From Diorhabda sublineata (taxonomy: Eukaryota > Arthropoda > Insecta > Coleoptera > Chrysomelidae), in contig NC_079485.1 in the NCBI RefSeq assembly GCF_026230105.1, positions 10,238,872 to 10,302,871 on the forward strand: 64,000 bases of DNA. The letters run 5' to 3'. Positions 1 through 10,829 of this stretch are shown here, piece after piece; the first letter of the stretch is position 1, and each line of letters starts with the position of its first letter. The position numbers and the translations under genes are program-made. The notes beneath the pieces are model-generated. The model saw nothing but the letters and a program-made list of their open reading frames with translations. It was not told the DNA's origin and searched no databases.

Positions 1-289
1 GTAGCTTGTATGTGTTTCAAGATTTTCTCCTACATATTTCCTAATATCGATAAAGGTCGTATATTTAGCATTTAGCATATTTAGCAATATTTCAGTATAT
101 TCAAAAAAAATGAAAGATGTCTTATTATATATTTGGAAAAAATACTGAGAAATAATTAATAACAGAAAAGTTATATTTAATTTTGAAATTTCAAAAATCC
201 TCGAAACAAAGTCAATCAAAAAATTTTATAAATGCGCAGAGCAGTTTGTATTACATTATATAGATTTCATTGTAAACTGACTGACTAAG

Positions 290-560
290 GCATTTGCGTC
301 GAAAAATTAAACAAAGCCGCGGCAAAATCAGCCGTAGTGTGCGTTTGTTTCATGACAATGCTCCAGTCCAAACTATTCTCTTTCTAAAGCTACTGTACAC
401 CAATAAGGTTTCGAAGAGATTAAACACCCACTAACCCCGACCTAGCTTCTTCCGACTATTTTTTGTTCGCAAAGCTGAAGGCGGAGTTAAGGGGTAAAAG
501 ATTTAACAGCGACGACAAAATTGAATAGGCGGTGTACGAACATTTTGACTATATAATGCA
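290..560 (+). mobile_element. mariner transposase relic (C-terminal half)
   Basis: A decayed mariner-family DDE transposase. Translating across frames gives FHDNAPVQT (the second catalytic Asp block) near 350, an HP..P block near 425, and then KLKAELRGKRFNSDDKIE, a stop, and AVYEHFD at about 472-545. This is the usual mariner order. It contains frame changes and stops, and I saw neither an N-terminal half nor clear terminal repeats. It is a dead copy. Confidence 0.75.
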
Positions 561-2363
561 TAGTGGCATAGGAGCTTTAGTCATACATTCTGTAAAGTAT
601 GTTGAAATAAAGGGATAATATATTGAAAAAAATCACAGATTTTTTTATTTATCATCTTTTTTCTACGTTAGGTTTATCATTTATCATAACATCCCTATTA
701 TCGCCCTATTACCGCCTCTAAATTGAACCTTAAGGTAATCTGTTGTTTAGTTCGCAATTGCTATTCCAATTTTTGACTGCCTAGAAAATTTTCAGATGCC
801 TAAATAAATGAAATTCGCTAGGAATGAGGTTGGGGCTGTACGGATAATGGTCTTCACACAATTTATCTTTACTCGAATTCAGAAAACAATTACTGATCGA
901 AATGTATAAATAGCGCTATTTCTAATCAACTCAGTCATTATTACAATATACATACATACAGTCAACGGTATGCTTAAAATGGGGTCATGTTATTTTGTTT
1001 GAGACTTAGTGACTACCGTGCATGCGTGGAACTGTAATGAAAACGGCTCTTACTTTACGAATAAACCTAATATATCTTATTATAACTTATTGTTAGATTT
1101 GGATGAAATTGTTTCATTTTATTCGAAACGGATGCAAGTATCATATAAAAATTAGGGAATAAACTGAGATTTGTTTCAGTCGTCTTATTCCGAATCCTTA
1201 CGTTTTTTTTTTTTTAATAGAAATTATTGAAAATTATGTAATCGAACCTTCTCTTTCTTCTATATTATGGTAAATCTCGAGAGCTGAAGTCAGTTAGAAA
1301 ATAATAATTTATAGACAAATCGATAAAGAAGAACTAGAGCCACAAAATTCATGTTGACTTGAGTTATTTTTAAAATTTATCTCAATTTAATGATACCAAG
1401 CTTATGCTTTTATTTTAATTTTATAATAATTATTGAAATTCCGAATGGTTTGTTTGACATGATTCTGTATTGAGTGGTTATTAAAAATTTTTGTTTCTGA
1501 AATCGAATACTATGGAGAGCTAGAAAAAAAAACTGTGTTCTATTTCACAAAATAATCCATAAGATCATATAATTAAAAAAAATCTGTATATAAAATAAGT
1601 TTCAGTGGTTGTATTACTAATTAGTTCCGTTCGTACATTAATATTTGCATGATATGGAATTTAGAGACAGTTCTAGAATAACGTTGATTATACTTTATAT
1701 ACTCACACTGTAGTTGCACAAGATACATTACAGTAGATTCTCAATATTTTAAGAGAAATATAGTAATTTCATTATTGTGAAGTATAAGAATACCGAAACC
1801 TTGAACAATTGTAACGTGTGCAATCTTTTTATAACAAAATTTTATTAATTCATAGAATAATTACTGATAGTGATCCTATTATCCCTATCTTATTGAATTG
1901 TGTTTAATGTTTCAATGCTTCTTTGCATTTTATTGATGATAAGTTCAACTGCCAGTTCTATAATGTGCGTGCGTCCCCATCACCATTAATTATTATTAGA
2001 AAACATCGATTCTAACAAATTGAAGGACAAGTGAACTGTATTGAAAAAACTTTGAAATAATAAAAATTCACGTTCGAATAAAGATTCATTCTCAAAAAGA
2101 ATAAATAAAAAAGTTCATACGTACTATCTTATTTGAGAGGAACGTAAGTCATATATTTTCAGATCAAACTGATTTTGAATTTATCCTAAGATTTACGAGA
2201 GAAACGAAAAATATAAGCCCGAGAACAGTAACTTCACGGCTCATATATTTTATATGTCAGCGACTGGACCTCCTGTGGTCGAAATGCTGGTTGTCATAGT
2301 CTTCGCGATGTTTCTGAAATATATTTTCGTTTAGAAAAATATTGTTTAGTGGAATGAAATATA
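561..2363. other. AT-rich intergenic DNA
   Basis: This stretch lies between the mariner relic and the 3' end of tipE. I see no coding region with family resemblance and no RNA gene. It probably includes the tipE 3' untranslated region, which on the minus strand runs down from 2363. The rest is low-complexity AT-rich sequence. Confidence 0.5.
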
Positions 2364-3290
2364 TTACCCTCCAATTGAAATAGAAGTGATGACGCCATCA
2401 GCAAGATTCTCTCGACTAATATCATCTACCATTGCAACTTTGAGGTGGTGGCCAAAACTCGCTAAATCTTCTCTAAAGGCTTCGCTAGCTGGTGTCAAGC
2501 CCCCACTAGCTGGTGGTAATGGTGTTCCTTCAGGTCCACTATCTCCTTCCATGTCAATATCTTCGGCATTTTTCTTTAAAGGAACTTCTTCTTCATCTTC
2601 GTTATATATTTTGAAATAAGCTATCGCCAAATACACTACCGATATAATAAACGAAGGAATAGGTATTGCCATGGCATACACCAAGTTCATATAGACTTGC
2701 CACATATCCAAGTGACTTATCACCAAACTGGGATCCACTCTACTATAATAGCATGAAAAATTTGATCCGATTTCCTGGTATTTTTTTAAAAAAATTGAAC
2801 AGTTGAGCATAGGAGGATAACCACAACCCTTCACGTTAGGAAATAGTTTTGCTTCCTGAAAGGACCAACCAAAATCATCATCATCTGAATCATTAGATTC
2901 ATCGTCATAATCATAATCTTCCACAATAGCTCGTTTTCTACGTAGAAGAGCTGATGGTTGTACAGTTGACGAGACCGATATGTTGGAACGGTTTGCAGCT
3001 TTATAATTTACAAAAATTTGTGTGCAAGTATAAATATCTTTTGTGCAGCCTTCTCTACAAGACGTCCAACTACAATTTGATGCACCTAAGCGTCTGTCGG
3101 TTCTTAAGGTCACACAATAAGCGGGTTCTTCGTCGAACTCCATGAAAATCGTTGTAAAAGCCGGGTCGATGACAAAAGGCACAAGGAATAAAAATGAAAA
3201 TAAGCTAAAAATACCAAGCAGCACAAAGAAAGCTGTAGTATAAAATAGTAATTTTTGTTGCCATGTTTTTTTAATATCCTCGCTCTCCAT
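2364..3290 (-). CDS. tipE: TipE, sodium channel auxiliary subunit
   Basis: Orthologue of Drosophila TipE, a neuronal membrane protein that raises Para sodium-channel current. The product is 308 residues. The N-terminal block KLLFYTTAFF, membrane segment 1 at residues 16-38 ending in FLVPFVIDPAF, the loop motifs NCSWTSCREGCTKDIYTCTQ and NVKGCGYPPMLNC, and membrane segment 2 at about 201-227 (AIPIPSFIIS) are all diagnostic of the family. The loop has eight cysteines and several N-glycosylation sequons. I chose the Met at 3290 because it gives the short cytosolic tail usual for the family. An in-frame Met at 3341 would add 17 unlike residues. The loop holds an RRKR-A motif followed by an acidic Asp/Glu tract, and it is much shorter than the fly loop. 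The coding region is a single exon, divergent from the gene at 4119. Confidence 0.93.
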   Translation of the reverse strand: MESEDIKKTWQQKLLFYTTAFFVLLGIFSLFSFLFLVPFVIDPAFTTIFMEFDEEPAYCVTLRTDRRLGASNCSWTSCREGCTKDIYTCTQIFVNYKAANRSNISVSSTVQPSALLRRKRAIVEDYDYDDESNDSDDDDFGWSFQEAKLFPNVKGCGYPPMLNCSIFLKKYQEIGSNFSCYYSRVDPSLVISHLDMWQVYMNLVYAMAIPIPSFIISVVYLAIAYFKIYNEDEEEVPLKKNAEDIDMEGDSGPEGTPLPPASGGLTPASEAFREDLASFGHHLKVAMVDDISRENLADGVITSISIGG

Positions 3291-4118
3291 GGTCGCAAAG
3301 TAAGGACAATTTGGAGCTTGGACCCCAACATCTGCGTCCACAGACTAGCGCGAGCGGCTTCGGCCAGCTCACACCATGTATCTTCTCCGCAACTTAGTTA
3401 TAAACTTTTATATAAAACCAACAATCTTTGGGTCCATTTTCTCAACCAACACATATCTTTATTTAATTATACGCACACGAAACGAGTGTTCTTTTACATT
3501 CTCACGATAAATAAAAATACATTTGAATTTTAAAATATTTCAAGGAAACACACATAAGAGTTAATCACAGTCGTTACAGTTTAGAAATTAATTCGCACAG
3601 TTAGAACAAATTTCGTGTAAAGTGTGCCTTCGACGGCGGGCATTGTGTTGTGAGCACTGCAGTCCGTGTTTATGGTATCGATTTTGGCGCCGATTCCGTC
3701 AGATGACTGGAATAACACTGTCACACCGTTTTCCATGAGAGGAGCCACTTGCCATCCTCGTTCTACCGGTTTTCATGGCAGAAATTTTATTCCGGTCTCT
3801 TCTGTAAGTAATTTATTCGCACTTTTGCACTTTTTAGGACGTGTATTTTAGAAATTACCATGTATATCTTTTATTGAATAGTATATATATATATATTAGA
3901 ATTTGTTTTGGTAAATAATAATTCGCGGGCAGGCAGTGCGCGTGCTATTATTAGCCTCGCCGCAGTAGAATATTGATCAAGGAACGTGCGCGTTTGCATC
4001 TAGCAATCACAGGCCGATTGTCGTTATTCAGTGCCCCATAATACACGAGTCTTGAATGGCGGCTACACAAATCAACCCTAATTTTTGCTGACATCAGTAT
4101 GCGAAATAGTCTTTCAAA
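3291..4118. promoter_or_regulatory. Shared divergent promoter region, tipE / Teh3-4-type gene
   Basis: An interval of 828 bp between two head-to-head start codons. It must hold the 5' untranslated regions and probably the promoters of both genes. It is less AT-rich than most of the window. A GTAAGT donor-like site at 3804 and a TTTTTGCTGACATCAG acceptor-like site ending at 4096 suggest a plus-strand untranslated exon joined just upstream of the ATG at 4119. No TATA box is obvious. The bidirectional role is inferred from layout alone. Confidence 0.5.
3600..3803 (+). other. Possible 5' untranslated exon of the Teh3/4-type gene
   Basis: A relatively GC-rich stretch ends at a good donor (TCTTCT/GTAAGT at 3803/3804). 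A reading frame from the ATG at 3672 is open for 44 codons up to the donor. Joining to the acceptor at 4096/4097 puts a stop after three codons, so this would be leader sequence with a short upstream ORF and not coding. The 5' limit is a guess. Confidence 0.3.
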
Positions 4119-5477
4119 ATGCCTAAAAAGAAGCCGACACCCGTTGAAGATCTCATTATACCTCCTCAAAATACAAAAATTTGCGGAACAATATGTCTCT
4201 GTCAGTTAACTTTAATTCTTAGCAGTGTGGCTATAGTTTATTTAACAGTTGCAATTTATGTTCCTTCGACTCGTGCGATGCAATCAGGTATATCAGAAAC
4301 TCCAGTTATGTGTACAACTACTCGGGCGGTTCAAGTGGAATCTTGTGATTGGGGTTCATGTGGTGAATGGTGCTTAAGCAAAACATCAGGTTCTTGTATG
4401 CAAATTTATGTTAACCTCAGACGGAATGGCTCCAGTCTACTATTAGTGAATTGTACAAGTATAGCTCAAAAAATTTGTTACGGCAAAGACCAAGAAAACG
4501 CAAAAAGAAGTAGGTGCATTGCGGATGAGTGTAAAAATTTGACAGGTACATTCAACTGTTCAATGGGTATGTGTTTAGATCTTACAGATTCTTTTGAATG
4601 CATTTATAAATACACAGATCCGCCTCTTAAATGTTCAGGTCGACGTGGAAAAATAACTTGTATTGACTTGAATGGATTATACAGCTGTAACAGAGGAACA
4701 TGTGAGAGAATTCGCACTCCTTATAATTGTGATCGTCATTGTGGAGGTGCCGACATAGTAACACGAAATAAGAATGTAATAATTCTAAGTGGGGACGAAG
4801 TATATTTATCACAATGTCAACGATGCATAGATAGCGATACAGGTCAAGAAATTTGGAATGAATCTCAAGATAACATTATGATGGCTTCCTGTCATTCTAT
4901 ATTGAATACATCTAAGGGATTAGAAGCAGTAGATTGCGTAAATGGTTCATTACTCGCTAATAATATGTTACCGAATGTTACAAATTTTACGTACATAAGT
5001 TATTTGAGCATTTTTAACACAGTTACTTTGGATGAACGTCAAATAGTAGCTCCTCCAGAACCCGATCTATTGATTGCAAATGACAGTAAACTACTTATTA
5101 ATCTCGAAGGTTGTGTGAACACATTAAGAGATGAATGTAGAGACTTTCTAAAAGTATATGGAAAAGATGGTACCGACCATTTTGCCCGAGCACGCTTCCC
5201 ATGTTTTTATTCATTGGACAATCCTGGTATAGTAGTAGCACGTTTTGATTTAGCAACAACTACGAAACAATTTTTGATTGCTTCGGTCCTGCCCGCTGTT
5301 TTATTCGTTGTTTCTTGTCTGACCTTAATTTTGTGTCAACGCACAGTAGTGGTAGGTGATGATGCAAAAATGCGATTTCAGGGATGTATAAAAGCAGAAA
5401 CTGAATCTACTGAAAAAACAGCATCAACGAATAATATTAACGATAGAGGAGGCGGAAATTCGATCATGGCACTTTGA
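4119..5477 (+). CDS. TipE homologue, Teh3/Teh4 type (single exon)
   Basis: A 452-residue TipE-family protein, predicted plasma-membrane modulator of Para sodium channels. Membrane segment 1 is at about residues 21-47 and segment 2 at about 384-407, leaving a large cysteine-rich extracellular loop. The loop has the family blocks SCDWGSCGEWC (76-85) and LEGCVNTLRDEC (329-340), and a C-terminal block PCFYSLDNPG. Between them is a doubled cysteine module at about 133-208: C..LTGTFNCSMGMC, then C..LNGLYSCNRGTC, then YNCDRHC. The module resembles the EGF-like insertion known in Teh3/Teh4. Many N-X-S/T sequons are present. The ATG is in good context (CAAAATG). The whole coding region is one exon, whereas its paralogue at 24841 has three. 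An AATAAA lies at 5910, 433 nt past the stop. I cannot decide between Teh3 and Teh4. Confidence 0.9.
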   Translation: MPKKKPTPVEDLIIPPQNTKICGTICLCQLTLILSSVAIVYLTVAIYVPSTRAMQSGISETPVMCTTTRAVQVESCDWGSCGEWCLSKTSGSCMQIYVNLRRNGSSLLLVNCTSIAQKICYGKDQENAKRSRCIADECKNLTGTFNCSMGMCLDLTDSFECIYKYTDPPLKCSGRRGKITCIDLNGLYSCNRGTCERIRTPYNCDRHCGGADIVTRNKNVIILSGDEVYLSQCQRCIDSDTGQEIWNESQDNIMMASCHSILNTSKGLEAVDCVNGSLLANNMLPNVTNFTYISYLSIFNTVTLDERQIVAPPEPDLLIANDSKLLINLEGCVNTLRDECRDFLKVYGKDGTDHFARARFPCFYSLDNPGIVVARFDLATTTKQFLIASVLPAVLFVVSCLTLILCQRTVVVGDDAKMRFQGCIKAETESTEKTASTNNINDRGGGNSIMAL

Positions 5478-7250
5478 GATCAATCACGTGAGTACTACAT
5501 TATTTACATATTTTCACCTAAAATTATTAGTACTTTTTTTATTTTGGGAGAATTTATTAGAAATATCGACATTTTCAAATTTTCGAATTTATTGCCGATA
5601 TATTTAGATAATGTAACGTAATTACAAGTCAATACTCCATCATGTGTATTCAAACAATTGATTCTTTTTTAATTTTAATTATTTATTTAATTAATTTTAA
5701 ATTAAAAAATTTATTTCTCCGTTTTGTCAAGTAGTTCAACTTGACTTGAAAATTATAATTTCAAAGTAGATTTTGATGACGAGATGATGATTTGGATCAC
5801 TGGTTCCCATTTCACTATCGAAATCAAACTTATCACGAACTCTTTTAGTTTCCAACAAAATCTAGAATATAGTATATAGTGAGTATGTATATGATTTTCA
5901 ACTGTATAGAATAAATAAAAATTTCCATTTCGTGAAAAATATATTAGTTTGTAATGTGCTTGAATAAATAATCGATTGCTGGAAATTAATAATACTACTT
6001 ATTAATTGAGTTAGATATATTTCCGGCAATATTTGTTCACTTTTATTTTATTTTATTATCGAAATTTCATTAGTACAATATAATAAATTCACGATGAGGA
6101 GGGTTTTCAATTACAACTGAAACTCTGGATATGTATCAGTAGTTTTAGAATTCATAAGCCATTTTGTGACCGGTTCATTAGTAACTGGAGACCCTTTTGA
6201 ATGTATTGAGATTAATTTTCTATCCTGTCTTTGTAAAACCTTATTAAAGTTACGGGGTATATGAGAAATATAACGAGATTCGCTAAATCTTTAGGCTTTC
6301 TTTCACAAAGTAATCCTCTTCAGAGTAGTCTTCTTGGGTAGCTGACCGGCTGGGATGGCTATCATTATTTGTAGAAATCCTAGAAGTTCCAACTGATATG
6401 GGTTTCAATTCACAATCTTCTTTATGTCCTCCAAAGTTCCGAAATGACGTTCTTTCGGGACATGCGTTAATTTTTAGAAAAGAAAAAAGCTATAAGGATT
6501 CAAATTGGGATTGTTAGTGGTTATTAGCACTGCTGGCAACAAGATCAACGACAAATATCCTTTGATTATCCAGTTTTTCAATTGTCAGGTTTTTCAGTAC
6601 CATTTTGCCATAAACATTTCGTATGTCCAAATCTATTGTCAAAATTTTATATACGATGAAAATTCTCAAATACAACTATTCAATCATTATTCTTATCGAT
6701 CAAAGATCATGTATTACTAAAATTATCGCAAGTTCAACGGTTCCTTCATTTTTTTAAGTTGAAAGTTCTCCTGAGAGAAGTTGATGTTCAACGTGTTCTC
6801 GGCCTTCCACTAATAATGTGTCACAAATGCATAGTTGTTTTCTTAATAAACATAGTTCTCTGTATCAACTTTTCAATAACGTACTCGAGGATTAACCAAA
6901 TTTAACACAAAATTTATTCCATTGCGGTGTTCCCAGATCTACTACGTTCGTTTAATTTGTTCATTCAATGTGAGTCTTAGTATTAGCACCCGAACGAAAC
7001 TGTTTAATATTTTAAAACATTGGAAAAATAACTTACTGACCTTGAAAATAGTTTCAACAAATAAAATTTCAGCTGATTATATTAAATTGGAGTTGATTTT
7101 GTATCAGTAATTTCTGTTTCAGGCATTCCCCTCCTACTGGATCGAGACTGAACGGCTAAATCAAAATTTGAATCCATCTCGTAGGGGAAAGCGTACTTTT
7201 TGAATTATTGGCACACTTAATTAATAGATAATTGAAAAGAAATTGTAATT
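5478..7250. other. Intergenic DNA between two TipE-family genes
   Basis: Probably contains the 3' untranslated region of the upstream gene, with an AATAAA at 5910-5915. A GTGAGT donor-like site occurs just after the stop codon, near 5487. I found no further protein-coding similarity. The last part before 7251 should hold the promoter and leader of the Teh2-like gene. Confidence 0.4.
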
Positions 7251-7916
7251 ATGAGCATTATAAATGAAAAAAAACCACTCACTCTCATTTCGATAGCAGA
7301 AACTGCGAAATTTTATACTTCGTTATGTCTCGGAACTACGGCTATCCTTTCCGTATTTGCTTTTTTGTTTTTGATACCATTCGTGGTGGATCCAGCAATC
7401 ACAAGCCTCTTAGCTGATTATGAGCCAGAGCCTGTGACATGCATCGTAACCCAACATATTTATGCCGAAGGCATTTCAAATTGTTCTTGGTCGTCTTGTC
7501 GCGAAGGGTGTACTCGAGAAGCCACTAAATGTCATCAAATTTACGTCAATTACTCTAAAATTCCATTTCATCTGCACAAATCCGCCAATCCCATACAGTG
7601 GGACGTAGCGGATACTCATTTTTTAATTAATACAGAAGGTTGTGGATATCCACCATCTGTTAACTGCTCTGAATTTGCTCGTCAATATGGTTACAAAACC
7701 GCAGGTACACCTTTTCCTTGTTATTATAGTAGAGTATATCCTGAAATGCAAGTAGTTGCTAGATACTCATGGGACGACACCTTGCGACATTTGGTGCTGT
7801 CTATTGCCATTCCAAACCTGTTATTTGCTGCCTCCATAGGAGTACTAAGCTATTGGTATTGCCCAGGATGTGGCAGATCCTGTCAAAAATACATGCATCA
7901 CTTTCCAACAGAGTAA
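7251..7916 (+). CDS. Teh2: TipE homologue, Teh2-like
   Basis: A 221-residue TipE-family protein. Membrane segment 1 is at about residues 22-46 (FYTSLCLGTTAILS...FLFLIPFVVDPAI) and segment 2 at about 180-203 (LVLSIAIPNLLFAASIGVLSYW). The compact loop carries NCSWSSCREGC, NTEGCGYPPSVNC and PCYYSRVYPE, each nearly identical to the matching blocks of tipE. It lacks the cysteine-module insertion of the larger paralogues. It is called Teh2 over Teh1 because it sits in the tipE cluster, not because of a diagnostic residue. The stop codon TAA overlaps a perfect GTAAGT donor at 7913-7918, so a longer spliced C-terminus is possible. However, an AATAAA at 7977-7982 fits simple termination here. The cytosolic tail is short and cysteine-bearing (CPGCGRSC). 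Confidence 0.85.
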   Translation: MSIINEKKPLTLISIAETAKFYTSLCLGTTAILSVFAFLFLIPFVVDPAITSLLADYEPEPVTCIVTQHIYAEGISNCSWSSCREGCTREATKCHQIYVNYSKIPFHLHKSANPIQWDVADTHFLINTEGCGYPPSVNCSEFARQYGYKTAGTPFPCYYSRVYPEMQVVARYSWDDTLRHLVLSIAIPNLLFAASIGVLSYWYCPGCGRSCQKYMHHFPTE

Positions 7917-7976
7917 GTTTGTTAGAATTACTACTTGTTCGTGCATGAACATCATTCGGTTTTAATTGAGTACAAA

Positions 7977-7982
7977 AATAAA
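7977..7982 (+). other. Candidate polyadenylation signal (AATAAA)
   Basis: It lies 61 nt past the Teh2-like stop codon, a typical distance for a short 3' untranslated region. The motif is common by chance in AT-rich DNA. Confidence 0.4.
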
Positions 7983-9205
7983 GATAATATAAAATGCTGC
8001 ATTAATATTAAGCTATCCATTCAAACAATAATTTAACACCAACACATCTATACTTCTCATAACGATCGCTTCTTTTATATAAGAAATAAACAAGTATTAT
8101 TTTTACTATACTCTATACCCCAGCATGGAAATATCACTAGTTCTCCATAAATATCCATGGTACCTGATATAAAAATAGCAATTATTATTCAATTTTTATA
8201 AACCAAAAATATGCCGGTGTCAAATAATGAATGAAACTATTACAATCTATAACGTTATTTGCTAATAGACACATATAATCTGAGAAAAACTGATACTATT
8301 ACAATATTTCGATTTTATTAAACGCCCATTAAATGCTCAACTTTATTGCCTTTATAATTTGAAATATTTTCTGTGTGTGAAAAGCACACGTATACTTTTT
8401 CATAGTTAACCTAGTTTCCAAGGTAAAATGAATATCATTAATGATGTAGTACAGTTTTACCTTATTATATTTATACAATCTTCCATCTTTCACAATGGTA
8501 TTCCAGCGCATGATTAACATTAGTTGTATCTCTAGCTTTCTATCAAATTGCGCTTAATTTTTTATGTGCATTAGATAAAGATATATCTATATTATTTGTA
8601 CGGATAGATGAGAAAAAAATAAATCATTTGTCATAACAGATGCTTCAATTTCAAAAGAACTAGTAGCTAAAAAGAACGCAAGAAATGAACGGTATTAGCA
8701 CCAAACCATTGGTCACCTGAAGTTTGATTTGATCCTAGGAATATAAGTGAAGTCATTGACAAATGGGCGGTTGAGAAATTGTTTACTTACTTAATGGGAA
8801 CAATGTACGTTTGATGAAATCTCAAATTGAACATTCTACTAAGAGCGATAAATTAGATGTACACTTTAACTATTCAACATGTTCTGAACTCATCAACCAG
8901 CCATTTTTCCGACTACAGATTATCACTATATAAATGTATTGAACTTTTACAAACGACATAACAGACTTCTTAAGGAACTCATAATATACTATAATGAGTT
9001 GTAATACCTGTTTATTATTAAATCGTGAGATGCTTATTATACCGTTAATCTACTTCAATCCTTTTAGTCGCTTGTTGACTCATTCATTCATAATATACAT
9101 CTATATATTTTTATTTTCATTTTATGCGATTTTGTAAGTTTATCTGTGTCTCCAAACCATCCCTTCATACTATCTTCTAAGAGTTTATTCGTATATATTT
9201 ATTTA

Positions 9206-9208
<3 letters not shown>
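7983..9208. other. AT-rich intergenic DNA
   Basis: I see no coding similarity, RNA gene or paired repeat in this stretch. Confidence 0.4.

Positions 9209-9266
<58 letters not shown>
9209..9266. repeat. (AT)n microsatellite
   Basis: An uninterrupted AT dinucleotide run of about 58 bp, directly next to the Penelope-like element boundary. Confidence 0.98.
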
Positions 9267-9268
<2 letters not shown>

Positions 9269-10520
9269 TAAATGTTCTTGATTTTAGATGCATTAATAAT
9301 TAATATATCAAAAGGTCTAAGAAATAAGAAATTGACTTTTTGATATGCTTATGTTTCTGAATGTTCTTGATTTTAGGTCTCTTCTGTTTCAAAATTCAAT
9401 AAATTTTTTTAATAATTTTAAAAGGATAGATAAAAATTGACGTTTCGACTTGTCTTTAAGTCTTCACCTTCATCATAAATACCAAAATAAGAATAAAATG
9501 AAACTAGAACTTTGTTTTAATAAGAAAAATTAATTTTTCCTTAGTCCTTACATCTCAAATATTAAATTATTTGTAGTTTTATTAGAATTTACAAAATAGA
9601 GCTATACATTTAACTTAAATTATTTAGGTCTTTTTCATCATTAATAGCTTTTTCGTTCTTATGGATGTGAACCATTTCTAAAAATTCTCTTTTTCGTGTA
9701 TTATATTCCGTTTCAAGAATTTTTTCAAGAAAAGGATAAACAGATACTACACTTGGGAAGAACAACTTTTTATTTCGCCATCAGATGCAAAAAAATTGAA
9801 AATTCGAAATACTTTATCCCCTAAAATATATGGTTTACCAAAATTGTTTCAAGTATTCAAGCTCCTCTCACCCCATTATCTTATTATTTGAAAAATACTT
9901 TGAAAAAAATTTGATATCAAAACAAATACAAATCAAAAACACATGAGATTTAAAAAAAAATTAAAAGTATCGAAATTCCTACCGAATATGTATTTATTTC
10001 GTTAGATGTGGTTTCTTTATATACAAATCCTACTACCATTATGAAAAAAATATATTAATAAAAAAATGGAACAAAATCAAAGAATATAAGAAAATACCTC
10101 AAAACGCATTTATAAAAACGATAGAACAACAATATATTTCAAATATGAAAATGAAATAAACAAACAAATTGGTGATTGTGCTATGGAAGCTTCCATTTCA
10201 AGTGTTATAACACAATTGGTAATGGAAGATATTGAGGAGGCTCTCCTAAGCAAACATAATATTAATATTCCATTCTTTTTCCGATATGTAGATGATTGCA
10301 TTACTGCTATACCAAAGAATCAAATTAAAAACATAAATAAAAATGTCTTAGGTCTGAAGTCTTTATCAAAATATTTTGATACAGTCGAATCGTCAAAATT
10401 TATCTTTCTTTTAAAAACTATCAAAAAAACTAATTTTGAAACAGAAGAGACCTAAAATCAAGAACATTTAGATGCATTAATTAGACCTTTTGATATATTA
10501 ATGCATCTAAATGTAATGTG
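9267..10520 (+). mobile_element. Penelope-like element fragment with RT domain
   Basis: A decayed reverse transcriptase of the Penelope type. Blocks in order are SLDVVSLYTNP near 10000 (RT motif with catalytic Asp), GDCAMEASISSVITQLVMEDIE near 10165-10230 (normally the G.PMGSPLSP..A...ME block) and FFFRYVDDCITAIP near 10275-10310, where YVDD is the catalytic site. The frame is broken upstream by stops. The ends are inverted: the sequence around 9357-9395 recurs in reverse complement at 10436-10460, and the one at 9267-9320 recurs at 10460-10520. Such inverted end repeats are known for Penelope-like elements. No GIY-YIG endonuclease is recognisable downstream. Confidence 0.75.
9439..9476 (-). 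ncRNA. Hammerhead-ribozyme-like core in the Penelope-like element
   Basis: On the minus strand this reads TGATGA (9475-9470), then a GACTT...AAGTC hairpin, then GAAACGTC (9446-9439). That is the order of the hammerhead core, with the minimal stem III typical of ribozymes in Penelope-like elements. The canonical leading C is replaced by A, and no convincing stem I is visible. It may be a decayed copy. The strand is opposite to the RT, which the inverted end repeats could explain. Confidence 0.4.
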
Positions 10521-10829
10521 TGTATGAAGGATACGCTTCAAATCCTACGTTCACCTAGAAATAAAGAAATTCTATATTTTACTAAAGATAGAGGATTGGA
10601 GTTGTTTATATCTCTCTTTTAGGAGAAAAATGTTCAAATTGTATATATTTTTAACATGAATTCGTTTATTATTGAACATATACCAGGATCAAAAGGAAGC
10701 GAACTTTCAATGACAAATATTTAAAATTTTTTGGCAACTATATGGCATAATATGTAGTTATCTGAAAAGTTACGGCTTTTTATTAATGTCAGATCTGGAA
10801 TTAGTGTAAATTTTCAAAAGTATTTTCCA
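10521..10829. other. Spacer between two element relics
   Basis: I see nothing recognisable here. It may be remnant Penelope-like sequence. Confidence 0.3.

Noticed and set aside
4028..4032. TCAGT initiator motif upstream of the 4119 gene
   Set aside because: Too short to be significant in AT-rich DNA. No matching downstream promoter element was seen at the expected spacing.
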